Assembly: GCF_007744075.1 (NCBI RefSeq)
Contig: NZ_CP036266.1
Location: 2,837,748-2,901,747 of the forward strand
Length of the DNA stretch: 64,000 nucleotides
Source of the DNA: Gimesia chilikensis
Lineage (GTDB): Bacteria; Planctomycetota; Planctomycetia; Planctomycetales; Planctomycetaceae
Direction: 5' to 3'
Below, piece after piece: positions 1 through 9,541 of the stretch (position 1 is the stretch's first letter; each line of letters begins with the position of its first letter). Made by a program: the position numbers and the translations under genes. The notes beneath the pieces are model-generated. The model was not told where the DNA came from. It saw only the letters and a list, made by a program, of their open reading frames with translations, and ran no database searches.

Positions 1-1
1 G

Positions 2-337
2 CATGTTGAGCAGGCATTCAACAGTATCAATTTCCAGCGGGGGCCCGTTGATCTGCTCGAGCCTCGATTACGTCAAGACGCCGACCACAGAGTTGAGACT
101 CTGCTGGAATCTTCCTGTTTCTCTATCCGTCGCCATCAGAGTGCGAGTCCGCTGCGGTTACCATCAGTGAACCGGGCACAGATTCTGATTGTGCTGGAAG
201 GGACAGGGCAGCTTGAGTGCAGTGCCGAAAGCTATGAGCTGTTCCAGGGTAAGACGCTGCTGGTGCCGGCGGCCGCTTCGGATTGCCAAATTGTGGTCGA
301 GCACGAAATGACGTTCCTGGAAGTGATTCCCGGCTGA
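2..337 (+). CDS. manA: Mannose-6-phosphate isomerase, class I (3' end only)
   Basis: The window opens inside this gene; about 111 C-terminal codons are visible, ending in TGA at 335-337. The visible protein ends in a cupin-like beta domain typical of the C-terminus of class I phosphomannose isomerases: a stretch reading ILIVLEGTGQLEC, then a turn and LFQGKTLLVPAAA, matching the family pattern of a 'VLEG.G..' strand followed by 'GDTLLLPA'. The family interconverts fructose-6-phosphate and mannose-6-phosphate in the cytoplasm, feeding GDP-mannose and glycan synthesis. The metal-binding residues lie in the missing N-terminal part, so catalytic competence cannot be judged. It converges on glnD with only 7 bases between the stop codons. 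Confidence 0.72.
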   Translation, partial: HVEQAFNSINFQRGPVDLLEPRLRQDADHRVETLLESSCFSIRRHQSASPLRLPSVNRAQILIVLEGTGQLECSAESYELFQGKTLLVPAAASDCQIVVEHEMTFLEVIPG

Positions 338-344
338 ACCGGAA

Positions 345-3041
345 TCAGACCCGCTGGTAACGTTTGTAGCCTTCGAGTTCGAAGTCGTGCAGTGTCGATT
401 CGAGTTTCTGTCTGATCTGCTGCAGCCGCTCCTCATCAACGATTTTCTGCTCGTGCTCATCGATCACATAGAAGACATCGACAACCTGGTCGAGGTGCGT
501 CGAAATTTTCGCCATGACGACGGACAGTCCCATGCGGCTGATGGCCCGGGAAATAATATAGAGCAGCCCGGTGCGGTCGTTGGAAATGACGTCGATGATC
601 GTGCAGCGTTTGGAAGAGTGATTGTCAATTTCCACGCGTCCCAGTTCGTATTCTCCACTCAGCTCTGTTGATTCATGGAATCGCTGATTGGAGAGGAACA
701 TGGTGCGGGCATCGCTTTCGCCTTTGACGGCCTTGCGGATTTCCTCTTCGATTTTTTCGATGTGACTTACGGGGACTTCATCCACAAAGTCATGGTCGAT
801 GACATGAAAACTGTCGACGACACCGCCGGAGGCGCTGGTCGTAATCTGGGCGGATATGATTTCCATGCGACGAGAAGTAAACACGCTGACCATGCGATGG
901 AAACAGGCCTGTGAGTACATGGCGGGAGCGATCACATGGTAATTGACCGTGCCTGTGTCCGGTTCGAATTCCCCCTCCACCACGATCTGATCCGGAGGGA
1001 GGTCGCGGAGGATTTTGATATCGGCGGCAATCCGTTCTGAAGAATTGACCAGTAGATAATGTGGTGAGAACGAATTAAACAACTCGGTGAACCATGAGTC
1101 GGGATCTTCTTCGTACTCGGGGATCTGGGGGAGGTCGAGGTGATTTCGGACCAGCTGTTTTACGCGGGCCAGACGCTGGTCACGATGATAGCGGGAATGC
1201 TTTCCACCCAGCAGGAGCATGGTGCGTTCGTATAAATCCGCGAGCAGTTCCGACTTCCAGTCAGTAAACACGCCGGGGCCAACCGCAGTGATGTCTGCCG
1301 CGGTCAACACGTATAGCATACGGAGTTTTTCCGGGCTGCCGACCTTCTGACTGAATTCGAAGAGGATGTCCGGATCAGAGATATCCCGCCGAAATGCCAG
1401 GTGGGCCATCGTGAGATGCTCTAAGACCAGGAAGACGAGCAGTTTCTGTTCGTCCTCTCTGAGCCCCAGACGGACCGCGGTGTCTGTTGCGATCATGGCC
1501 CCCATTTTACTGTGGTCTTCGCCATAGCCTTTCCCGATGTCATGCAGCAGAATTGCGAGGTTGAGCAGATCCTTATCCTCGATATTGCGATACGAGCTGC
1601 CCAGGGCGGAGTCATCATCGGCGAACAGTTCCGCTGCTTCGATGGCGCGGAAAGTATGTTCGTCGACGGTGTAGCTGTGATACTGATTGAACTGCAGCAG
1701 ACAGTAAGCGTGTTGCATGTACGGGATCAGCAGATTGAGAATGCCGGTTTCCGACATGATTCTCAATGTGGGGCCCAACTGGGTGCTGCGACCCATGATT
1801 GCGCGGAACAGATCGATCGAGCGATTGGTGATTGTGGGTGGCAACTTAAGCGCTGCTTCGCGAATGGTATCCAGCAGGTCAGGGGCGATTGAGATGCCGT
1901 ACAGCGAAGCGGTATCGAACAGTTTGAGAATTTCTTCCAGGTTGTTGCAGACTTCGTTTCTGTATTTCGGGACGACATCCAGGTGATCGGGAGCGATTTT
2001 GAGGATCCCGTCTGAACGATGTGTCATCAGGAAATCATAAGCCCGCGACAGGAAGGGCAGGGGACGATGCGCTTTAATGAAGCGTTCTGTGATTTCCGCG
2101 ACGGCTTTACTGTGCCGGAAGTATTCCTGCATCAGGATTTCGACAGGACGCTGCCCGTTGGTGCCTTCAATCTGTCGTTGTTCGGCCATCCAGAGCTGCG
2201 AATCTTTGGTAAACAGATCCTGCTGTTTGCCGGCTTCGTAATGCAGTTGAATGCGGACTTTGAGCAGATAGTCGCGGGCATTTTTGAGGGTTCGTACATC
2301 ACGGCTGTTGATGCGGCCATCGAGCCTCAGCATATCGAGGTTGGAGGTGCCGTAACGGGCGTAACCGGTCCAGCGTAAGAGGTGGATGTCGCGGAGACCG
2401 CCGGGCGAACGTTTGATATCGGGTTCCAGCTGCATGACCGCGCCGCCGTGCTGTTTGCGTTCTTCCCAGCGTGCGGCAACGCACTGTTCGAAGAAGATGC
2501 GTCGGCGAAACAGGATGACGTGGCGATAGTAAGACCGAATCAGCTGCTCAGCCAGATGCTCATCCCCCCAGATGGAGCGGGCTTCTATCATCGCGGTGGC
2601 AAACTCGGGTTCGGTGCGGGCCATCTTGATGGAATCTGCAATCGTGCGGACACTGTGCCCCAGTTTGAGGCCAGCGTCCCAGCAGTTGCGGACTACGTTG
2701 CCGATGAAGTTCGAGAATTCATCAACAACCTGATTGCGATAGAGGAACAGCATGTCCACATCGGAGAAGGGGGCCATCAAACCGCGACCGGAACCGCCGA
2801 TGACCAGGATGGAGCAGTTTTGCTGAATCAGCTTCTGCTCTGCTGCGGAAATTTCCTGGAACTGATCCTGGATGATCTTGAGCAGCAGCTGTTCGATGGA
2901 TTCCGCGATGGCGGTAGCGATCTGCAGTCCGCCTGCTCCCTGGCGCAGCAGGTCACGTCCCCGTTGTCTGGCCTGCTCCAGCTGTGCGCGATAGACAACA
3001 AAAGGTTGCTGTGCAGAACTAGAGTTCGCGGTGCGTGACAT
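345..3041 (-). CDS. glnD: [Protein-PII] uridylyltransferase / uridylyl-removing enzyme
   Basis: At 898 aa this is the usual GlnD length. The nucleotidyltransferase signature GGSGRG is at residues 82-87, with the metal-binding D94-V-D96 pair after it. An HD phosphohydrolase motif (LLHDIGKGYGEDHS) lies near residue 499 and would remove UMP. Two ACT domains occupy roughly 700-780 and 820-895; the last contains the typical 'DRTGLLYIISRAI' helix. GlnD senses glutamine through the ACT domains and uridylylates PII at Tyr51 when nitrogen is scarce. Both PII genes just upstream keep Tyr51, so enzyme and substrates are encoded together. It is last in the minus-strand order amt, PII, PII, glnD. ATG start at 3041 follows an 83-base gap after the second PII gene. 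Confidence 0.95.
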   Translation of the reverse strand: MSRTANSSSAQQPFVVYRAQLEQARQRGRDLLRQGAGGLQIATAIAESIEQLLLKIIQDQFQEISAAEQKLIQQNCSILVIGGSGRGLMAPFSDVDMLFLYRNQVVDEFSNFIGNVVRNCWDAGLKLGHSVRTIADSIKMARTEPEFATAMIEARSIWGDEHLAEQLIRSYYRHVILFRRRIFFEQCVAARWEERKQHGGAVMQLEPDIKRSPGGLRDIHLLRWTGYARYGTSNLDMLRLDGRINSRDVRTLKNARDYLLKVRIQLHYEAGKQQDLFTKDSQLWMAEQRQIEGTNGQRPVEILMQEYFRHSKAVAEITERFIKAHRPLPFLSRAYDFLMTHRSDGILKIAPDHLDVVPKYRNEVCNNLEEILKLFDTASLYGISIAPDLLDTIREAALKLPPTITNRSIDLFRAIMGRSTQLGPTLRIMSETGILNLLIPYMQHAYCLLQFNQYHSYTVDEHTFRAIEAAELFADDDSALGSSYRNIEDKDLLNLAILLHDIGKGYGEDHSKMGAMIATDTAVRLGLREDEQKLLVFLVLEHLTMAHLAFRRDISDPDILFEFSQKVGSPEKLRMLYVLTAADITAVGPGVFTDWKSELLADLYERTMLLLGGKHSRYHRDQRLARVKQLVRNHLDLPQIPEYEEDPDSWFTELFNSFSPHYLLVNSSERIAADIKILRDLPPDQIVVEGEFEPDTGTVNYHVIAPAMYSQACFHRMVSVFTSRRMEIISAQITTSASGGVVDSFHVIDHDFVDEVPVSHIEKIEEEIRKAVKGESDARTMFLSNQRFHESTELSGEYELGRVEIDNHSSKRCTIIDVISNDRTGLLYIISRAISRMGLSVVMAKISTHLDQVVDVFYVIDEHEQKIVDEERLQQIRQKLESTLHDFELEGYKRYQRV

Positions 3042-3090
3042 GGTCTGTTCCAGGCTGAAACGAAAAACGAAGCAGGACTGCCTGGCCTGA

Positions 3091-3119
3091 TGACAGCGAA
3101 TCGCGTAAGGAAGCTGTCA
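3091..3119 (-). terminator. Weak hairpin between PII gene and glnD
   Basis: TGACAGC (3091-3097) pairs perfectly with GCTGTCA (3113-3119) around a 15-base loop. There is no strong T-run after it on the minus strand. It may attenuate rather than end transcription between the second PII gene and glnD. Confidence 0.3.
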
Positions 3120-3124
3120 GCAAA

Positions 3125-3463
<339 letters not shown>

Positions 3464-3511
3464 CTAAGACTTCTTTATCAAGGGGTAACGCGACTCAGCT
3501 CTGTAAAAGAT

Positions 3512-3550
3512 GTAAAGCAAAAGGGGCAGGAAATCGGCCCCTCGCTTTAC
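3512..3550 (-). terminator. Rho-independent-like terminator between the two PII genes
   Basis: Nested stem: GTAAAGC (3512-3518) with GCTTTAC (3544-3550), and AGGGGC (3522-3527) with GCCCCT (3537-3542). Read on the minus strand it follows the stop of the upstream PII gene and is followed by TCTTTTAC. It suggests the amt-proximal PII gene can be transcribed as a separate unit from the second PII gene and glnD. Confidence 0.6.
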
Positions 3551-3557
3551 GTCTATT

Positions 3558-3941
<384 letters not shown>

Positions 3942-4086
3942 TCAGAAACCCAAGCGACTATCACACTTACCTATTATATCGAAACCAGGGGAAAATCTCG
4001 ATACCTCAATTTCATTTCCCCTGAAAACTCTCAGAAGTATTCGAACTGACACACAGGGCCAATCCGGATGACTTTCCTGAAACAGG

Positions 4087-4118
4087 TGATCAGAGCCAGC
4101 ACCAGCCGGCTCTGATCA
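4087..4118 (-). terminator. Hairpin downstream of amt
   Basis: TGATCAGAGCC (4087-4097) pairs perfectly with GGCTCTGATCA (4108-4118) around a 10-base loop, starting 10 bases past the amt stop codon on the minus strand. The bases after it on that strand (CCTGTTTC) are only mildly T-rich, so termination may be partial, allowing some read-through into the PII gene. Confidence 0.6.
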
Positions 4119-4127
4119 TCGAGATGC

Positions 4128-5552
4128 TTACAGGAAAATGTATCCTTCTTCGCCATGCTGACTCAGGTCAAGACCCTGAATTTCACCATCTTTACTGACC
4201 CGCAGACCCATGGTCAGATCGATCAGTTTGAGGATGATGATCGTGCCGATCACGGAGATCGCGATGGCAGCCCCGACACTGACGAACTGATTGATGAGCT
4301 GTTGTGAATTACCTTCCAGTAACCCCGATTTTTTTACTTCGCCTGTGATGGCTTTGGTAGCAAATACGCCGGTCAGGATGGCACCGACTGTTCCCCCCAC
4401 ACCATGCACACCGAAGGCATCGAGTGAATCATCATATTTGAATTTGGATTTGAGAGTCGTACAGGCAAAGTAACAGGCAAATCCGGCGATCAGCCCGAGG
4501 ATAATACCTGAAAGTGGTGTTACCGTACCACAGGCAGGAGTGATGCAGACCAGTCCGGCCACAGCGCCCGAACAGGCCCCCAGGATACTTGGTTTTTTCA
4601 AAGTGATCCATTCGGCAACCGACCAGGCGAGGACGCCTGCAGCGGCTGCCAGATGTGTTGCCACGAAGGCGTTCACGGCTGATGCATTCGCTCCGCCGGC
4701 ACTACCCGCGTTAAACCCGAACCAGCCGACCCAGAGCATCGTGGCTCCGACAAAAGTATATGTTAAGTTGTGGGGCGGCATCGGTTCCTGACCATATCCC
4801 AGTCGTTTACCGAGCAGGATTGCGCAGACCAGCGCAGAGAATCCGGAGCTGATATGTACCACTGTTCCGCCCGCGTAATCGAATGCAGGGAAAAGTGCTT
4901 CTTTGTTTCCCTCGTACAACCAGCCGTTGCTGGACCAGACCCAGTGGGCAATCGGGCAGTAAATAAATGTGCCCCAGAGGATGGAGAAGACCACCATCGA
5001 GCTGAATTTCATCCGTTCGGCAAAGGCACCACAGATCAGCGCGGGGGTGATGATGAAAAACATCATTTGAAAGACCATGAATAATGAATCGGGGATGGAT
5101 CCATTATTGGGTGTGTGTGACGTACCATCCCCCCAATAGGGAATCACTCCATTGAGAAACAGATGGTCAAAACCGCCTACAAATCCGCCGAGAATATCGG
5201 AGCCGAAGGCCAGGCTGTAGCCCCAGAGTGCCCAGATTACGGACATCAGTCCCATCAGAAAGACGCATTGCATCATGACGCCCAGAATATTCTTTTTCCT
5301 CACCAGACCACCATAAAACAGAGCCAGCCCGGGAGCCGTCATCATCAGGACCAGTGCTGATGCAACCATCATCCAGGCCATGTCAGCTCCATTCAGCTCA
5401 GTGGAAACTTCTAATTGAGCAGGGGCTTCGACACTGGAAGGTTGTGGCGGGGCACTGGTAGTTTCATCTGCAAATAGCGGACCGCTTGCTAATAAACCAA
5501 GACAGAGTGTAAAAATTGTGCAGTACGTACGAAGTCTGTAGACTCTCCTCAT
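4128..5552 (-). CDS. amt: Ammonium transporter (Amt/MEP/Rh family)
   Basis: 474 aa. A cleavable signal peptide (about residues 1-28, ending near LFADET) and a short Pro/Ser-rich linker precede eleven predicted membrane helices. Family hallmarks are visible: 'ALFYGGLVRKKN' after the first helix, 'GAFAERMKFSSM', 'AGGTVVHISSG' with the first pore histidine, 'WVGWFGFNAGS', and 'DAFGVHGVGGTVGA' with the second pore histidine. The protein conducts ammonium across the inner membrane. It heads the minus-strand nitrogen cluster with two PII genes and glnD, the expected set for PII-controlled ammonium uptake. The upstream region contains a short palindrome that could bind a regulator; no convincing sigma-54 promoter was found. 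Confidence 0.95.
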   Translation of the reverse strand: MRRVYRLRTYCTIFTLCLGLLASGPLFADETTSAPPQPSSVEAPAQLEVSTELNGADMAWMMVASALVLMMTAPGLALFYGGLVRKKNILGVMMQCVFLMGLMSVIWALWGYSLAFGSDILGGFVGGFDHLFLNGVIPYWGDGTSHTPNNGSIPDSLFMVFQMMFFIITPALICGAFAERMKFSSMVVFSILWGTFIYCPIAHWVWSSNGWLYEGNKEALFPAFDYAGGTVVHISSGFSALVCAILLGKRLGYGQEPMPPHNLTYTFVGATMLWVGWFGFNAGSAGGANASAVNAFVATHLAAAAGVLAWSVAEWITLKKPSILGACSGAVAGLVCITPACGTVTPLSGIILGLIAGFACYFACTTLKSKFKYDDSLDAFGVHGVGGTVGAILTGVFATKAITGEVKKSGLLEGNSQQLINQFVSVGAAIAISVIGTIIILKLIDLTMGLRVSKDGEIQGLDLSQHGEEGYIFL

Positions 5553-5849
5553 TACAGGGGCCTTTCTGAGCGCAAAGAATTGTCAAAAGCAGTGAGCGAG
5601 CGCTTTTCTCACTGGTTTGAGCTGATGGTCTGCTTATGAATTCATCAATCCAGGAGAGAAACTTCTGTCAGCAGTTTCCTCTAATTTGATGTTTTTTGAG
5701 CATCGGCAATTGCCAATGCTGCTTACAGACTTCACCATATTCACAATCAGCATGACCATGCGGTCAAACCAGTTAACGCGTCAGTCTACCAAAGGCGTGC
5801 ACTAAAATCACCTGTCAAATCACAGGTTTTATTCCGGTTTATTTAAGAT
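5553..5849. promoter_or_regulatory. Divergent promoter region with candidate operator
   Basis: This roughly 300-base gap separates divergent amt and the prepilin peptidase gene, so it must hold both promoters. The clearest element is a GGCAATTGCC palindrome at 5705-5714, inside the imperfect 18-mer at 5701-5718. A small hairpin, ACCTGT (5810-5815) with ACAGGT (5822-5827), lies just ahead of the + strand gene. Assignment as an operator is speculative. Confidence 0.35.
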
Positions 5850-6947
5850 ATGATGAACCTGCAGATTAAACATTTGAATACATTATTGCCCCCGGAACTG
5901 GCTTTACTGGTGCCTTGTGGCGTCCTGTTTGTACTGGGAGCAGTGGTCGGGCAGGGGGTAAATTCCTGGGTTCGGCGGATGTCACTGCAGTCAAAACCGC
6001 AGCCACTGTCGCGCTGTGAGGCATGTGGTGCGCGCATTTTGCGCTGGAAACTGATTCCGCTGCTCCGCTGGATCCCCCTGGGGAACCGTTGTCCGGCCTG
6101 TTCCAGGCGGCTGCCTCGCTCCGAATTTTTACTCGAACTGGGGACGGGCGTCCTGTTTGCCGGCTATTATCTGATGGCGGTCCACTTTCGTTGCCTGGAT
6201 GTGCCTTCGGTGGTGCCTCCCGAGGGGATGTTCGAGTGGCGGCTGCTTTATCATTATGTTCTGCTGACTCTGCTGGTGGCGGCGACCAGTATCGATTTTC
6301 GTGAATACCTGATTCCGGATCAGATCACCGTGACCGGAATGCTGGTGGGAGTGATCGGGGCTACAATCGCGGGGCAGTTACAGATCATCCATTTCTGGGT
6401 GGACTGGAACCAGGCGATTCCAGGACTGGCGGGGCCTTACATTCCTGAGTGGATCAAAGACCATTCGCACTGGCACGGCCTGGCGTGGAGTATGGCGGGG
6501 TTGCTGGCAGGAGGCGGACTTACTTGGGGCGTACGCCTGATTTCTTCGGTGCTGCTGGGACAGGAAGCACTCGGTCTGGGGGATGTGACCTTAATGGCGA
6601 TGGTGGGCAGTTTTCTGGGCTGGCAGCCGATCGTGCCTATTCTGTTGCTCGCCCCCTTATGTGGATTGCTGATCGGCTTTATGACGCGGATGACCACCGG
6701 CAAGACATATCTGCCTTACGGCCCCTATCTGTGTGCTGCGACGCTGATCGTACTCATGGGCTGGCAGTGGATCTGGCTGGCGGAATGGTCGTCTGCGGTG
6801 CCTGGCGCGCCGCCGGAATTCTCGATTCGCAGACTGTTTGGCGATGTTGGCGGGCTGGCCATCATTGGCGGCATTGCCCTGGGAGCGTTTATCGGGCTGC
6901 TGCTGATGCTGCGGGTTTACCGGTCGATTCCGATTAAGCGTCAGTAA
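5850..6947 (+). CDS. Prepilin peptidase (type 4 leader peptidase/methyltransferase, A24 family)
   Basis: 365 aa, longer than the usual 250-290 because of extra loops. The N-terminal part carries the zinc-binding double pair CEACGARI ... CPACSRR near residues 55-85, typical of the bifunctional peptidase/N-methyltransferase domain. Catalytic aspartates are expected in 'TSIDFREYLIPDQIT' (about residue 150) and in the GxGD motif 'LGLGDVTLMAMVGSFLGW' (about 245). Multiple membrane helices follow to the C-terminus. Such enzymes cleave and methylate type IV pilins and type II secretion pseudopilins at the inner membrane. No pilin or secretion gene is adjacent, so its substrates are encoded elsewhere. 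Two Met codons sit at the start; either could be used. Confidence 0.9.
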   Translation: MMNLQIKHLNTLLPPELALLVPCGVLFVLGAVVGQGVNSWVRRMSLQSKPQPLSRCEACGARILRWKLIPLLRWIPLGNRCPACSRRLPRSEFLLELGTGVLFAGYYLMAVHFRCLDVPSVVPPEGMFEWRLLYHYVLLTLLVAATSIDFREYLIPDQITVTGMLVGVIGATIAGQLQIIHFWVDWNQAIPGLAGPYIPEWIKDHSHWHGLAWSMAGLLAGGGLTWGVRLISSVLLGQEALGLGDVTLMAMVGSFLGWQPIVPILLLAPLCGLLIGFMTRMTTGKTYLPYGPYLCAATLIVLMGWQWIWLAEWSSAVPGAPPEFSIRRLFGDVGGLAIIGGIALGAFIGLLLMLRVYRSIPIKRQ

Positions 6948-6998
6948 GCTTTGACGTCTGACACGCTGGAAATACAAGACGAAATGACCTGATCGGGG

Positions 6999-7517
6999 TT
7001 AGATCAGGTCAAGCTTCTTGTGGCGACGCTGAGGAGGTCGCGAGCATTCATCGCAGATGCCATAGACTTCGAGGCGGTGTTCGCTCATGCGGAAATTGAT
7101 CTGCTCGGCCAGTTTCTCGAGCAGATTCGCAATTTCCTCATTGTGGAATTCGAAGAGTTCACCACAGCTTTTGCAGATGAAGTGATCGTGCTGGGGATAG
7201 CCGTAGTCGTGCTCGTAAACATCGCGATCGTTGGTCCGTGCTACCTTTCGCAACAGGCCGGCTTCTTCGAGCGAGCCCAGTGTGCGATAGACGGTGGAAC
7301 GGCTGACCCGGCGTCCAGTTTTCTGGAGGGCCATCCGCTCGACCAGCTGATCGGCGTCGAAATGTTCGTGGGACGAGAAAACTTCCGCGACGATTAATTC
7401 GCGTTCCTGTGTTAATCTCATCCCTTTTGTGGCCAGGTACTCTCTGAATTTCTCGGTAGGAGAAACAGCGATTTCCAGGCTTTCAAAATTGAGCACGGTA
7501 AATCTCTTCCTCGTCAA
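6999..7517 (-). CDS. Fur-family metal/peroxide-responsive repressor
   Basis: 172 aa. The N-terminal winged helix includes 'RLTQERELIVAEVF' and 'RRVSRSTVYRTLGSLEEAGLL', the classic Fur recognition-helix region. The dimer domain holds 'HDHFICKSCGELFEF' and a second pair 'CDEC' near the C-terminus, together the structural CxxC...CxxC zinc site of Fur/PerR/Zur proteins. The 'YPQHDHFIC' region supplies regulatory metal ligands. Which metal or signal it senses cannot be decided from this sequence, and its targets are not evident nearby. The first 15-20 residues are unusual for the family, so translation may begin at an internal codon. It converges with the prepilin peptidase gene and precedes no obvious operon partner. 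Confidence 0.9.
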   Translation of the reverse strand: MTRKRFTVLNFESLEIAVSPTEKFREYLATKGMRLTQERELIVAEVFSSHEHFDADQLVERMALQKTGRRVSRSTVYRTLGSLEEAGLLRKVARTNDRDVYEHDYGYPQHDHFICKSCGELFEFHNEEIANLLEKLAEQINFRMSEHRLEVYGICDECSRPPQRRHKKLDLI

Positions 7518-7544
7518 AAGTCTCTACTACAGCGCCGGTGCGGA

Positions 7545-7982
7545 TTACTCGGAATCGTTGAACTGATCCAGAAGTCGCCCTAAGGCTGCTTCCAGTTTCT
7601 CATCCGTTTCGTAAGTTCCGTCATCAATGGCTGCCTTGATTTGTGCCAACCGCTCTGCACGCATATCGGAGTTGTTCGTCATTTCATCCAGCATACGCCC
7701 CGCGGAAGATATCTCCAGCTGATCCTGCGGTGAGGAGATCGGCTTCGTACCAGGCGTCTTATTGATGTTGGTGTTGCTCGGACCAGCTTGCTTACTGATA
7801 GGCAGCGATCCGGAAATAGAACTGGTGCCGTTAACATCCATGGCGGCGTTCCCCCTGTCACGTGATCCTGAACCAGACGGGATCGAAAGTTCCCGACCAT
7901 TAGTTACTGTATGGGACTCATGATATCGTAAGAAGGGGGATCGATTCAACTGGTAGTCTGCAGTCATGGCCAATTCTTTCAT
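7545..7982 (-). CDS. flgM: FlgM-like anti-sigma-28 factor
   Basis: The C-terminal 60 residues match the FlgM fold: a 'QLEISSAGRMLDEM' segment, then 'MRAERLAQIKAAIDDGTYETDEKLEAALGRLL', in which 'R...I..AI..G.Y.' is the FlgM hallmark. FlgM binds the flagellar sigma factor FliA until the hook is complete and is then exported. The N-terminal half is Ser/Gly/Asn-rich, low in complexity and probably disordered, as in other FlgM proteins. The open frame reaches 8033, but I favour the ATG at 7982 (MKELAMTADYQ) or at 7967; neither has a strong ribosome-binding site. No flagellar gene is adjacent in this window. The 27-base gap to the fur-like gene on the same strand makes co-transcription possible. 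Confidence 0.75.
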   Translation of the reverse strand: MKELAMTADYQLNRSPFLRYHESHTVTNGRELSIPSGSGSRDRGNAAMDVNGTSSISGSLPISKQAGPSNTNINKTPGTKPISSPQDQLEISSAGRMLDEMTNNSDMRAERLAQIKAAIDDGTYETDEKLEAALGRLLDQFNDSE

Positions 7983-8033
7983 TGAATTCGCTGATTTCAA
8001 GTGGTTTTGCGTCTTAGTGAAGCAAAAGAACAC

Positions 8034-8361
8034 CTGTTTTCAGCAGTTTGATAATTCAATATTGAATGTAGAATGGCTTCCTGCACATCCTCCAGCTCAA
8101 TGATGTAAAATAAGACAGGGCTTATAGGTAAGACATATTCTTATGTCGTTACAGCCTCATTCTTTGAGGGGAGTTTGAACCTTAATTCCATCGACGACTG
8201 CTCAGGGAAAAGTTTAACTTCCCATATAGAAATCCGCGTTTGGACACAGGACTCGGCTGCCTGTAGCGATTATGCCGGTTGTGATACGCAGGCAGACCGG
8301 CAGATTGAGTTCTGCCGGTCTTACCTGTGGTAAGGTCTATTTATGAAAGGCTTTATGCTTC
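8034..8361. other. Intergenic region upstream of flgM-like gene
   Basis: About 330 bases without a credible gene. It holds the upstream region of the FlgM-like gene (minus strand, from about 7983 on) and the terminator of the threonine aldolase gene. I recognise no riboswitch or small RNA. Confidence 0.5.
8294..8321 (-). terminator. Perfect hairpin downstream of threonine aldolase gene
   Basis: AGACCGGCAGA (8294-8304) pairs perfectly with TCTGCCGGTCT (8311-8321) around a 6-base loop, 41 bases beyond the aldolase stop codon on the minus strand. There is no clear T-run, so it may act as a 3'-end stabiliser or a factor-dependent stop. Confidence 0.55.
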
Positions 8362-9477
8362 TCAGCCGCGGGCATAGGGGCCGGTGGCGATTCCGGCGTA
8401 TTTTTCCAGTCCCTGCTGCAGAGCTTTCTGAACGATCGGGGCGACCTGTTCGATCTGCTCGCGGGTGATGTCGAGGTGGGTGCAGGCCCGCAGACGGGTT
8501 TCTCCCATTGCGCCGATGCCAACTCCCAGCTCTTTCAGAGCGGCTGAAAGCTGCATTGCGTTTCCGTGTTCAGGGGCGATATCAAAGAAGACGAGGTTGG
8601 TCTCGGTCTCCGCGGGATTGATTGAGATCCCGTCGATTCCGGCGAGCTGTTCTGCCAGGAAGCGGGCGTTGTCATGGTCTTCCTGCAACCGTTCGATATT
8701 ATTTTCGAGGGCATAGATGCAGGCTGCGGCGACGATACCGGCCTGACGCAGGGCACCACCAAAGACTTTACGGGAGCGACGGGCTTTGGCGATTTCCTCT
8801 TTGGGGCCGGCGAGGATTGAGCCCATCGGACAGCCCAGTCCCTTGGAGAAGCAGATCGAAATTGTATCCAGCGGTTTGCAGACCTCCGCAATCGAGTAGC
8901 CGCCGGCGACCGTTGCATTGAAGACGCGGGCGCCATCCATGTGGGTTTTCAGGCCGTTCTCGTGTGCCCAGTCACAGATTTCGGTCAGCTGGTCGAGCGG
9001 GTAGTAGTGGCCACCGCCGGCATTGGTGGTGTTTTCGACGCAGAGCAGGCGGGTGCGACAGAGGTGCTGATCGTCTGCGCGAATTTTACCTCGTACGTTT
9101 TCCAGCGCGAGCATGCCTTTCTCACCGGAGAGGGTGCGACAGGAGACACCACTCAGGATGGCTGGACCGCCGCCCTCGAACATCGCGATGTGACCCAGTT
9201 CGTGAATCAGCAGTTCGTCGCCCGGCAGGCAGTGAGCGCGAACACCCATCTGGTTGGACTGGGTTCCCGAGCAGGCGAAGACGGCCGCTTCCATGCCGAG
9301 CATTTCGCAGATCATGGCTTCCAGACGATTCACGGTCGGGTCTTCGGCGTTCATATCGTCGCCGAGCTCCGCGGTCATCATGGCCTGCAGCATTTCAGGC
9401 GTGGGTTTGGTTTTCGTATCACTGCGAAGATCGATAAATGCGGGATCAAGCGGGGCCACTGGGTTATTCCTTGTCAT
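8362..9477 (-). CDS. ltaE: Low-specificity L-threonine aldolase (PLP-dependent)
   Basis: 371 aa, a normal length for the beta-eliminating lyase / threonine aldolase family (fold type I). It opens with 'IDLRSDTKTKPTPEMLQAM' and 'GDDMNAEDPTVNRLEA', both family signatures. The PLP-binding lysine lies in 'SICFSKGLGCPMGS', and 'THMDGARVFNA' holds the aspartate that contacts the pyridine nitrogen. The enzyme splits L-threonine or L-allo-threonine into glycine and acetaldehyde in the cytoplasm. It follows the LarE-like gene on the same strand with a 64-base gap, so the two may be co-transcribed, though no shared pathway is known to me. A glycine-oxidising enzyme is encoded about 3 kb away. Confidence 0.92.
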   Translation of the reverse strand: MTRNNPVAPLDPAFIDLRSDTKTKPTPEMLQAMMTAELGDDMNAEDPTVNRLEAMICEMLGMEAAVFACSGTQSNQMGVRAHCLPGDELLIHELGHIAMFEGGGPAILSGVSCRTLSGEKGMLALENVRGKIRADDQHLCRTRLLCVENTTNAGGGHYYPLDQLTEICDWAHENGLKTHMDGARVFNATVAGGYSIAEVCKPLDTISICFSKGLGCPMGSILAGPKEEIAKARRSRKVFGGALRQAGIVAAACIYALENNIERLQEDHDNARFLAEQLAGIDGISINPAETETNLVFFDIAPEHGNAMQLSAALKELGVGIGAMGETRLRACTHLDITREQIEQVAPIVQKALQQGLEKYAGIATGPYARG

Positions 9478-9541
9478 GTATTGCTGTGGAGATCACGGAG
9501 TGCATCACCGGTTGGTTGGTCGTGTTGTTCTCTACGGTGAC

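Noticed and set aside
5690..5730. Sigma-54 promoter upstream of amt
   Set aside because: On the minus strand TTGGCAATTGCCGATGC has GG and GC separated by 11 bases rather than 10, so the match is off; the palindrome is a better explanation.
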